Assembly (NCBI GenBank): GCA_002343985.1
Contig: DDTB01000032.1
Span: 101,284 to 165,283, forward strand
Direction of reading: 5' to 3'
Source: Chitinophagaceae bacterium UBA2375
GTDB taxonomy: Bacteria; Bacteroidota; Bacteroidia; Chitinophagales; Chitinophagaceae
Length of the DNA stretch: 64,000 nt
Position numbers and translations under genes: made by a program. Positions within the stretch are counted from its first letter, which is position 1; the number at the start of each line of letters is the position of its first letter. The notes beneath the pieces are model-generated. The model was not told the DNA's origin and made no database searches. It worked only from the letters and a program-made list of their open reading frames with translations. Of the stretch, positions 1 through 6,703 are shown in pieces.

Positions 1-764
1 TTGTCCGTCCACGAAGGGAAAAATTTATTCATGAAAACGGTCTGTTTGCCCTTGAATGTTAATACCAGTGTCCTTTTCCTTTGTTCAATGGCTCTAATGA
101 TATGCCTGGCACAGGTTTCGGCGCTCATCAGCGATGACTCATTCATCGGGCTTTCCCCTTGCGATTTGGCTTCGCTGTTCAATGCCACATTCCGGATATT
201 GCTCCTGGTAAAGCCAGGACATACCCACATCACGTTGACATCCTCTTCCAGTAATTCCGTGCGAAGGGCTTCCAGCCAACCGTTCAGGGCGAATTTGCTG
301 GCCGAATAACCGCTTCGGCCGGGAAGGCCACGGTAACCTGCAATGGAAGAAATGCCGACAATTGTTCCTTTGCGGGCTATAATTGATTCAAGGGATAATT
401 TGGTGCAATAGAGCGCCCCAAAGAAATTGATGTCCATCACTTTCCTGAATACTTCCATATCGGCATCGCGTAGCAAAGCACGCATCGATATGCCCGCGTT
501 GTTGATGAGGATGTCGATGCCCCCAAATTGTTTAATGGTGGATTCAATAAACAGTTTGCAATCGTTGTATTTGCTGACATCCGCTACAATACAATGCAAC
601 GGGCTGTTGGAATGCCGGAGCTGCAGGTCGTACAGTTTATCCTGGTTACGGGCGCAGGTCGCTACTTTTGCGCCAAGGGGCAATAATTGTTCAATCAGGG
701 CCCGGCCAATGCCGTCGCTGCCACCTGTAATGGCAACCACCTTATTTTGAAAGAAATCGCTCAT
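1..764 (-). CDS. SDR family NAD(P)-dependent oxidoreductase (3' end cut by window)
   Basis: Reading the minus strand from the ATG at 764 gives a classical short-chain dehydrogenase that runs off the window edge, so the C-terminus is missing. Visible motifs in order: an N-terminal beta strand followed by the cofactor loop TGGSDGIG (variant of TGxxxGIG), the NNAG motif, an SSIAG serine motif, and the YSASK catalytic Tyr/Lys motif. About 254 residues are present, close to full length for the family. The N-terminus lacks a signal peptide, so it is cytosolic. The substrate cannot be told from sequence. It is divergent from tRNA-Lys; a minus-strand -7 box lies 17-24 bases upstream of the start codon. 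Confidence 0.9.
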   Translation of the reverse strand, partial: MSDFFQNKVVAITGGSDGIGRALIEQLLPLGAKVATCARNQDKLYDLQLRHSNSPLHCIVADVSKYNDCKLFIESTIKQFGGIDILINNAGISMRALLRDADMEVFRKVMDINFFGALYCTKLSLESIIARKGTIVGISSIAGYRGLPGRSGYSASKFALNGWLEALRTELLEEDVNVMWVCPGFTRSNIRNVALNSEAKSQGESPMNESSLMSAETCARHIIRAIEQRKRTLVLTFKGKQTVFMNKFFPSWTD

Positions 765-780
765 GTGTAAGTTGTTGAAA

Positions 781-788
781 CAAAAATA
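781..788 (-). promoter_or_regulatory. -7 box for the SDR gene
   Basis: On the minus strand this reads TATTTTTG, a perfect match to the Bacteroidota TAnnTTTG -7 box. It would place the transcription start about 12 bases before the SDR start codon. No TTG is seen at the ideal 19-20 base distance, so the -33 element is weak or absent. Confidence 0.5.
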
Positions 789-863
789 AGCCAGTTCGAT
801 GGGCAATGGAAATCAAAATGGGCGGGCTTTTCCCATTTGGGAACAAAAAGTTTTTCAAATTTA

Positions 864-894
864 TTTGATCAATATCATTTTTACCCTATTTTTG
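864..894 (+). promoter_or_regulatory. Promoter of tRNA-Lys
   Basis: TTTG at 864-867, a 19-base spacer and TATTTTTG at 887-894 make a textbook Bacteroidota sigma-A promoter. Transcription should start near 899, about 30 bases before the mature tRNA 5' end. Confidence 0.8.
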
Positions 895-928
895 CACTCC
901 CTTTGAGGGTTTTACCCATCAAATTGGA

Positions 929-1001
929 GAACTGGTAGCTCAGTTGGTAGAGCAATACACTTTTAATGTATGGGCCCTGGGTTCGAGTCCCAGCCAGTTC
1001 A
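929..1001 (+). tRNA. tRNA-Lys (UUU)
   Basis: A 73-base cloverleaf. The acceptor stem is GAACTGG (929-935) with CCAGTTC (994-1000) and discriminator A at 1001. The anticodon stem ATACA/TGTAT encloses loop CTTTTAA, giving anticodon TTT at 962-964. The T-loop is GTTCGAGTC. The 3' CCA is not encoded (the next bases are CAAAC), so it depends on the CCA-adding enzyme. It has its own promoter and terminator and is a monocistronic unit. Confidence 0.97.
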
Positions 1002-1014
1002 CAAACAACACAAG

Positions 1015-1037
1015 TGCCGCTTCACGCGGCATTTTTT
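1015..1037 (+). terminator. Intrinsic terminator after tRNA-Lys
   Basis: Stem TGCCGC / GCGGCA with loop TTCAC, followed by six T residues. It lies 14 bases after the tRNA. Confidence 0.85.
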
Positions 1038-1042
1038 ATGCC

Positions 1043-2071
1043 CTAGTTAACCAGCATCAACCCGCATCCCCTGATATCGCTGTTGTCTAAACGGCCAAGC
1101 ACTTCAAATTTCCCATCGGGGTGTAAACGCCCCAGGTCATCCGTAGCGATAAAGGAGCAACTATACAGGTTGGCCAGGTCAATCACATTGATCACTCCTT
1201 GTAATTTCTCATCATCCCCGGGTTGAAAGGGATATACTTCCAATGGGTCATCATCAGGCCTCAGCAATACTTTCATCCAGTCAGGGCATTTAAATTTTCC
1301 ATCCTGTAATGCATATGCCTGCGAAAGCAGTTCCGTCATGCCATATTCCGAATGTATGACGGGAAGGGATAAACGCTCTTTTAATATCGCGTGCACTTCA
1401 TCCCTGGTAATCTCCCGGCGCCGGCCCTTCATGCCACCCGTTTCCATGACGATGGTATGCTGCAATGGCATGGGGTAATCCTGCGCGAAATCCAGCAACG
1501 CGAATGTGACGCCTATCAGCAGCGTTTTTTGGCCTTTGCTTTCCATATGTTCCATCACTTCCGCGAGGTCTTTATGGTTATACAGGTAAAAGCCACTGTC
1601 GGCATGCTTGCTTAATGCCTGCAGTTTGTTAACCATGTAAAGCAGGGATGAATGCTTACGCTCAAGATAGGAGGGCAGCAACCCCAGGATGCGATATTCT
1701 TCCGGCTTCCCGTAGAATTTTTCAAAACATGCCAGGAAACTCTGCTCATACAGGCCGAGGCTTCGTACATAATGCTTGCTGGTTGCAGTACCTGTGGTGC
1801 CACTGCTCTCAAAAATTGCCTCAGGTTCAAATATTGTTGTTTTTACCGCCGCGTTCTTAAATTGGGCAATGGGTAAAAAAGGGATATCTTCTAATCGGGT
1901 AATATGCCACACATCCCGCTTCAACAAATCACAAAAAGTTCTGTACTGTTCATTGTACTGGTACTGAAACCGGCATACTTCGAGCGCCAATGCTTCAAAG
2001 CCGGCATCCTCTACCTGCCATATTTTTTTTTCCAGTTCGGTATTGTTGAAGCTTGGCTGCACAAACGACAT
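1043..2071 (-). CDS. LuxE/PaaK-type acyl-protein synthetase
   Basis: A 342-residue protein of the LuxE acyl-protein synthetase family, within the adenylate-forming superfamily. In the lux system LuxE activates a fatty acid with ATP and carries it as an enzyme-bound acyl group. Here the adenylation signature ESSGTTGTATSKHY lies in the N-terminal third, HSEYGMTE forms the second core motif in the C-terminal half, and the C-terminus carries the RGCGL element typical of LuxE-like proteins. The ATG at 2071 is chosen because the family homology starts there; the frame stays open for 23 more codons but these look like leader. No luxA/B or luxC/D genes are near, so a bioluminescence role is not supported. 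The substrate is unknown. The gene is divergent from the lipoprotein gene at 2150. Confidence 0.8.
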   Translation of the reverse strand: MSFVQPSFNNTELEKKIWQVEDAGFEALALEVCRFQYQYNEQYRTFCDLLKRDVWHITRLEDIPFLPIAQFKNAAVKTTIFEPEAIFESSGTTGTATSKHYVRSLGLYEQSFLACFEKFYGKPEEYRILGLLPSYLERKHSSLLYMVNKLQALSKHADSGFYLYNHKDLAEVMEHMESKGQKTLLIGVTFALLDFAQDYPMPLQHTIVMETGGMKGRRREITRDEVHAILKERLSLPVIHSEYGMTELLSQAYALQDGKFKCPDWMKVLLRPDDDPLEVYPFQPGDDEKLQGVINVIDLANLYSCSFIATDDLGRLHPDGKFEVLGRLDNSDIRGCGLMLVN

Positions 2072-2102
2072 ATTTCCGCAAAAATGCGCTTTAATTTTAA
2101 GA

Positions 2103-2132
2103 TTGCTATATGAATTGGGATGAGTACATTTG
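2103..2132 (+). promoter_or_regulatory. Promoter of the lipoprotein operon
   Basis: TTG at 2103-2105, a 19-base spacer and TACATTTG at 2125-2132. The expected start near 2137 leaves a leader of about 13 bases before the ATG at 2150, supporting that start codon. Confidence 0.7.
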
Positions 2133-2149
2133 AAGTACAATTTTTGGCT

Positions 2150-2605
2150 ATGAAATCATGGTTTTGGATAGCGGGCTTGTTACTATTCTGCGCAGGTTGC
2201 AGCAAGGATAAATATACTTCCACCCCACAGATAAGTTTCAAATCATTTTCTTCCAATGTCTGGTTTAATACCGTGAGCCAGTTTAGCCCTTCTTTGAAAA
2301 TTGAGGTTACGGATGCCGAAGGAGATCTGGGATATATAGATGAACCCACTTTTATTTATGTGAAAAACATCACCGTACCGCCTATGAAGGAAGATTCATT
2401 CAAGTTGCCAGACCTTTCTTCCCTCGTCCGTAAAAACCTGAAAGTGGAAGTCAGCGCCGAAATCTCCAGTGTGCTCACCAGTTCCAACCAACCCAACAGG
2501 CCATATACTGATACATTGTTTTTTGAAGTGTATGTGAAAGATAAAGCGGGCAATAAGAGCAATGTCATCACCACTCCTGAACCTTTTTATCTGATCACTG
2601 AATGA
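2150..2605 (+). CDS. Small secreted lipoprotein of unknown function
   Basis: A 151-residue protein with a type II signal peptide: Lys after Met, a hydrophobic run, and lipobox FCAGC with the lipidated Cys near residue 17, followed by SKDK. The mature part is beta-rich and polar; it contains a phrase resembling an EVTDAEGDLGYID turn and a later DKAGNKSN stretch, which suggests an Ig/cadherin-like fold, but no named family is recognised. The ATG at 2150 is preferred over an in-frame ATG at 2120 because it directly starts the signal peptide and fits the promoter. Its last four bases (ATGA) overlap the next gene, indicating translational coupling with the membrane protein. Confidence 0.75.
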   Translation: MKSWFWIAGLLLFCAGCSKDKYTSTPQISFKSFSSNVWFNTVSQFSPSLKIEVTDAEGDLGYIDEPTFIYVKNITVPPMKEDSFKLPDLSSLVRKNLKVEVSAEISSVLTSSNQPNRPYTDTLFFEVYVKDKAGNKSNVITTPEPFYLITE

Positions 2606-3438
2606 GGCCCGGGCTGAAATTTATTTTTAGCCATGCCATATTTATTTCCTGTTGTGCAGCAGGCCTTGCCGCTCAAACCAATTGGCTGCTCAATGAGCCT
2701 TTTGATGCACGGGCCACTACCTTGCTGTTCTTAACCACTTTCGCGTTATACAATTGCTACAGGCTTGTGTCTGGCTCCGGCGCAAATTCCATCCCGGGAT
2801 TATGCAAAGAGCTTTGGCTAAAGCATAAGCCAGACCTTTTGATCATTACACTGGCTTCTGTAGCAGCGGCCTGGCTGTGCATACTTCAACAGGCTGCATG
2901 GCCTTACCTGGCGATCAGCGCAATCTGTTCATTGGCTTATATGTTGCCTGTATTGCCCAGGGCGTCCCGCCTGGTGTCAGACAAATGGGCGCCCGTAAAA
3001 ACAATTTTGCTGGCATTAACCTGGACCATCGCGACCACACTAATTCCTGCTTCTGTGAACGGGCTCATAACTTTCGAAGATACCTGGCTTGTTTTTATGT
3101 CAAGGTTTTGCTTTATGCTGGTGCTCTGCATCATATTTGATACCCGCGATCAATCTGTCGATATCCTCCGGTTTCCCGGAAGCCTGGCTACGGTATTAGG
3201 CCCCGGGGAATTAAGAGTACTCTGTTACCTGCTGCTGATCATTTGTATGCTCACCGACCTTGCCCTTGCCTGGAGGCTTCAAAACCACACACTGGCTGTG
3301 GCATCTGCATGTACGGTGATCATAACGGCATGGGTTTATCGTATGTCTGGATCGCAAAGGGGATACTATTTTTATTACTTCGTAGTTGACGGATTGATCT
3401 TGGTTTCGACAGTTTCCACATTTATCGCAACTATTTAA
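2602..3438 (+). CDS. Polytopic membrane protein, UbiA-prenyltransferase-like
   Basis: A 278-residue integral membrane protein with about eight or nine hydrophobic helices. The general plan and an acidic FDTRDQSVD segment near residue 177 resemble the second Asp-rich motif of UbiA-superfamily prenyltransferases. The first NDxxD-type motif is not seen: the matching loop reads LYNCYRL. It is therefore either a divergent UbiA relative or an unrelated membrane protein, and no substrate is proposed. It overlaps the upstream lipoprotein by four bases, and the M42 peptidase follows after 26 bases, so all three probably share one transcript. Confidence 0.6.
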   Translation: MRPGLKFIFSHAIFISCCAAGLAAQTNWLLNEPFDARATTLLFLTTFALYNCYRLVSGSGANSIPGLCKELWLKHKPDLLIITLASVAAAWLCILQQAAWPYLAISAICSLAYMLPVLPRASRLVSDKWAPVKTILLALTWTIATTLIPASVNGLITFEDTWLVFMSRFCFMLVLCIIFDTRDQSVDILRFPGSLATVLGPGELRVLCYLLLIICMLTDLALAWRLQNHTLAVASACTVIITAWVYRMSGSQRGYYFYYFVVDGLILVSTVSTFIATI

Positions 3439-3464
3439 TTATTTTGCCGAAAACCTATACCATT

Positions 3465-4574
3465 ATGGCTAAATCTACCGCCGCTAAAAAATTTTTACCC
3501 GATACTTCTTACCAGTTTTTGCGCAATTACATCAATAACGCTTCTCCGACAGGTTTTGAGAAAAACGGGCAGCAAATATGGATGGATTACCTGCGTCCTT
3601 ACGCGGACGAATTTTTTACTGACCCATACGGAACTGCTGTTGGCGTGATCAATCCCGGCGCGGCTTTCAAAGTGGTGATTGAAGCGCATGCTGATGAAAT
3701 CAGCTGGTTTGTGAATTATATTTCACCAGAAGGGTTGATTTACCTTAAAAGAAATGGCGGCGTAGACCACCAGATTGCACCATCCATGCGTGTCATGATA
3801 CATGGAAAAAAGGGCATCGTAAAAGCGGTTTTCGGCTGGCCTGCGATCCATACCCGTCTGGGCAATGCAGATAATAAGGAGCCCCAACCAAAAGTTGACA
3901 ACCTCTTCCTTGATTGCGGCGCGCGCAGCAAAAAGGAAGTGGAAGCCCTGGGCGTTCATGTTGGCGCTGTGGTAACCTATGTAGATGGATACGATGAACT
4001 CGCGCACGATTACCTGATCGGCCGCGCCTTTGATAACCGCATCGGCGGATTCATGATTGCCGAAGTGGCGAGGTTGCTCAAACAAAATAAAATTAAACTC
4101 CCGTACAGCCTGTATGTGGTTAATGCCGTTCAGGAAGAAATTGGCCTCAGGGGAGCCGAAATGATTGCCCGCCGCATCAAGCCCGATGTGGCCATCATTA
4201 CGGATGTGACGCACGACAGCACCACGCCAATGATCAGCAAATTCATTGAAGGCGATTGCTCCTGCGGAAACGGCCCCGTTTTGTGTTACGGGCCTGCGGT
4301 GCACAATAAACTGCTTGACCTTGTGCAGGACGTGGCTGCTAAGAAAAAAATCCAGGTTCAGCTCAGGGCCGTCAGCCGGAGCACAGGGACAGATACCGAC
4401 TCATTCGCTTATGCAAACGACGGATGCCCTTCGGTACTGGTATCAATACCTCTACGCTATATGCATACCACAGTAGAGATGCTGCACAAAAAAGATATTG
4501 AACAAACCATCAGGCTTATGTATGAAACATTACTGACGATTACACCAAAAACCAACCTGAGTTATTTCAGGTAA
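3465..4574 (+). CDS. M42 family metallo-aminopeptidase
   Basis: A 369-residue cytosolic di-metal aminopeptidase (M42, glutamyl aminopeptidase/FrvX type). Visible ligand and catalytic motifs in order: HADEISW (first His), FDNRIGG (bridging Asp), QEEIGLRGA (catalytic Glu and metal Glu), DVTHDS (Asp) and the C-terminal MHTTVE His. The PDZ-like insert expected between the first His and the bridging Asp is present. These enzymes form large tetrahedral complexes that trim N-terminal residues from peptides. The ATG at 3465 is chosen; the TTG 21 bases earlier is unlikely. It is probably the third gene of the operon beginning at 2150. Confidence 0.93.
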   Translation: MAKSTAAKKFLPDTSYQFLRNYINNASPTGFEKNGQQIWMDYLRPYADEFFTDPYGTAVGVINPGAAFKVVIEAHADEISWFVNYISPEGLIYLKRNGGVDHQIAPSMRVMIHGKKGIVKAVFGWPAIHTRLGNADNKEPQPKVDNLFLDCGARSKKEVEALGVHVGAVVTYVDGYDELAHDYLIGRAFDNRIGGFMIAEVARLLKQNKIKLPYSLYVVNAVQEEIGLRGAEMIARRIKPDVAIITDVTHDSTTPMISKFIEGDCSCGNGPVLCYGPAVHNKLLDLVQDVAAKKKIQVQLRAVSRSTGTDTDSFAYANDGCPSVLVSIPLRYMHTTVEMLHKKDIEQTIRLMYETLLTITPKTNLSYFR

Positions 4575-4581
4575 ATATACC

Positions 4582-5067
4582 ATGAGGAAAAATTCGCGTA
4601 TGGATAACCGTGAGGATAAATATATCGGGCTCATCCTCCGGTTAATTGCGCTGGTGCTGGGTTTCCTGCTGGTACTGGTGCTGTTTTTCCTCTTGATGAG
4701 GGGGATTTTCGGGCTCCTGAAATATGTGCCCTGGCTCACGTACGTGTATATGTCGGGCATCATATTCCTGCCATTCTGCTTATTCACGGGTATTTACCTG
4801 GTTTTTTGGCGAAGGACAAAAATGCACCCATCATCCGTGGTAAAATACCTGTCGTACGGAATATTTGCCGCGGCCCTTGCCGGTTGGGCGTATTGCTTGT
4901 ATGCGGATGTCAGTATATTTTTTAAACGCGCTTATACAAGCATTGATAAATATGCCTCTTATAGCATGTTCTTCCTGGCCGGAAATGTTTTCGCCATATT
5001 CCTGGTTGGCATCATACAGGCACTGACCACCGAAAAGGAAAAAGACTGGCTGCAACGTGAGCCTTAA
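4582..5067 (+). CDS. Small membrane protein of unknown function
   Basis: A 161-residue protein with four predicted transmembrane helices (about residues 12-35, 45-75, 90-110, 127-150) and a charged, lysine/glutamate-rich C-terminus. No family is recognised. It starts 7 bases after the M42 peptidase stop and is followed by a strong hairpin terminator, so it is the last gene of the 2150-5067 run. An ATG six codons downstream (4600) is an alternative start. Confidence 0.7.
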   Translation: MRKNSRMDNREDKYIGLILRLIALVLGFLLVLVLFFLLMRGIFGLLKYVPWLTYVYMSGIIFLPFCLFTGIYLVFWRRTKMHPSSVVKYLSYGIFAAALAGWAYCLYADVSIFFKRAYTSIDKYASYSMFFLAGNVFAIFLVGIIQALTTEKEKDWLQREP

Positions 5068-5081
5068 GCTTTTACAAAAAA

Positions 5082-5107
5082 AGAGAGCGCAATGGCTCTC
5101 TTTTTTT
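5082..5107. terminator. Bidirectional intrinsic terminator
   Basis: Stem AGAGAGC / GCTCTCT with loop GCAATG. A T run follows on the plus strand and an A run precedes it (T run on the minus strand). It serves the plus-strand gene ending at 5067 and the minus-strand gene ending at 5128. Confidence 0.85.
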
Positions 5108-5127
5108 ATTCTGTTCACTGCTGGTAT

Positions 5128-6411
5128 TTACAGCTTAATGATTTTTTCTTTGAATATAACCTGGCCGCTTTCGTCAGTCAATTGCAATACATACAAGCCG
5201 CTGGCTGTTCCTGAAGGGATATCCAGTTGCAGGCGTTGTGCGCCGGATTGAACGGATAATGTTTTTGTGCTGACCAAGCGCCCCGACATATCAACCATGC
5301 GTACACGAATATTTGACCTTGACCCGCTCAGGAAGTCAAGGGTGATATTGCTTGTTACAGGGTTATTCAGTAAACTTACGGTTGTACCTTCTGCTTTTAC
5401 CTGTACAGATACCGTGATAGAATAGGAAGAACGGCCATCCGTATCTACCTGGCGGATGCGGTACAAATTGCGCCCGATTTCCGGCTTGGCATCATAGATC
5501 CCGTATGTGGCAAGCGTATTGGAATATCCGCGGCCTTTTACAGTGGCTATCACCTGCCAGTCGCGGCCATCGCTGCTGCGCTCCACTTCAAAGCGGTCGT
5601 TGTTGATTTCTGTGGATGTTGACCAGTTTACCTGTACACCCGAACCTTTTCGGTTGGCTGTTACACGCTCAAATGTAACAGGAACGGGGCCCCCGGAAGG
5701 GCATGACGCGAACTTGATGTCATCAATCGCGTAATCATTGCCACAACCCCCGGATGTTTGATTGGATAATGTCACGCGGATTTGGGTAACCGTAAAAGCG
5801 CCGGTAGGTGGCAAATTAAAAACACCTCCAAGCAATACCCAAGTGGGGTTGGCCGATTGCTGTACAAAGTTTGAAGATACCGGTGAGTTTTGCATGTCAA
5901 CCCAGGCGCCATTTTGATTCAGGAATTCCACCCTGAAATTGATATAGGGCAGAAGAGGGTTTGGCGCGCAGGTGCCCGGTGTGTTTACGTTCATCTGGTA
6001 GAGGCTGGACGCGTAGGGGCCAGGTGCAAAGCCTGTGGGCAGGTTAATGACATGCCTGAAAAATGTTTCAGACTGTCCGTTAATCACCATTACTTTTCCA
6101 TCAATATCATTCGGGGTATGGTCGGCAGAAAAATGCCATTCGGGCATTTGCTGCGTGTTATTGATCACCCGGTAAGTACCCTCGCTGCTGAGCACGCCTG
6201 ATGGCTGGTAGGTAAGTGATCCCGGGATGATGTCGGGGTGGCTGGATGGCGTGATGCCTGTACCAAAGTTTTCGAACCAGAAAACGGTTTCATCATCGCA
6301 AAATTCCTGCGCGGATGATTGGTTAGTACCGATGATTAAAAAAAAGGCAATCAACAGGCTGATCATTGCAAAACGCCCCGTGAATACACATTTGTGTAAC
6401 ATTCTGTTCAT
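5128..6411 (-). CDS. T9SS type A sorting domain-containing secreted protein
   Basis: A 427-residue exported protein. A Sec signal peptide occupies about residues 1-34 and ends SSAQ. The next region, about 200 residues, is a jelly-roll-like beta domain starting with an FWFENFGTG phrase, common in Bacteroidota adhesin or carbohydrate-binding proteins. A fibronectin-like segment follows (NWSTSTEINNDRFEVERSSD), which is the usual pre-CTD module, then the C-terminal sorting domain with NPVTSN, SGLYVLQL and a final KEKIIKL. The CTD is recognised by the T9SS, cleaved, and the protein is attached to the surface or released. The gene is monocistronic; the ligand is unknown. It is one of four CTD cargo genes in the window. 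Confidence 0.88.
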   Translation of the reverse strand: MNRMLHKCVFTGRFAMISLLIAFFLIIGTNQSSAQEFCDDETVFWFENFGTGITPSSHPDIIPGSLTYQPSGVLSSEGTYRVINNTQQMPEWHFSADHTPNDIDGKVMVINGQSETFFRHVINLPTGFAPGPYASSLYQMNVNTPGTCAPNPLLPYINFRVEFLNQNGAWVDMQNSPVSSNFVQQSANPTWVLLGGVFNLPPTGAFTVTQIRVTLSNQTSGGCGNDYAIDDIKFASCPSGGPVPVTFERVTANRKGSGVQVNWSTSTEINNDRFEVERSSDGRDWQVIATVKGRGYSNTLATYGIYDAKPEIGRNLYRIRQVDTDGRSSYSITVSVQVKAEGTTVSLLNNPVTSNITLDFLSGSRSNIRVRMVDMSGRLVSTKTLSVQSGAQRLQLDIPSGTASGLYVLQLTDESGQVIFKEKIIKL

Positions 6412-6577
6412 ATTTTATGGATTGAGTGTAAACAAAATTGGCCGGAACCATACCGGGAGGCTTTCAGGAATCAGATCTGTGCAATGGGATTTTTACAGGA
6501 AGTGGATCGCAGAGGTGAGGAGGTAAGGCAAAACTAATGTGTTTTTTTTACATTTCATAGTACCCTTCTAAAAATCT

Positions 6578-6603
6578 GAACCTCCTGAGGAATCAGGAGG
6601 TTC
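6578..6603. terminator. Strong inverted repeat between the T9SS cargo gene and lon
   Basis: A perfect 11-bp stem GAACCTCCTGA / TCAGGAGGTTC with a GGAA loop. The following TTTGTCTTT is only partly T-rich on the plus strand; on the minus strand the stem is followed by AGATTTTTAG. It most likely terminates lon, about 100 bases after its stop. The rest of the 292-base gap 6412-6703 contains a short palindrome (ATGTCAT, T run, ATGACAT) at 6685-6704 touching the lon stop, and no gene. Confidence 0.6.
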
Positions 6604-6703
6604 TTTGTCTTTAACCCTTAAAACAACCAACATGAAGATCAAATAATCTTAAAACAGCATTTGATCGAAAAAGTTGATCGGGTCATGTCATTTTTTTATG
6701 ACA

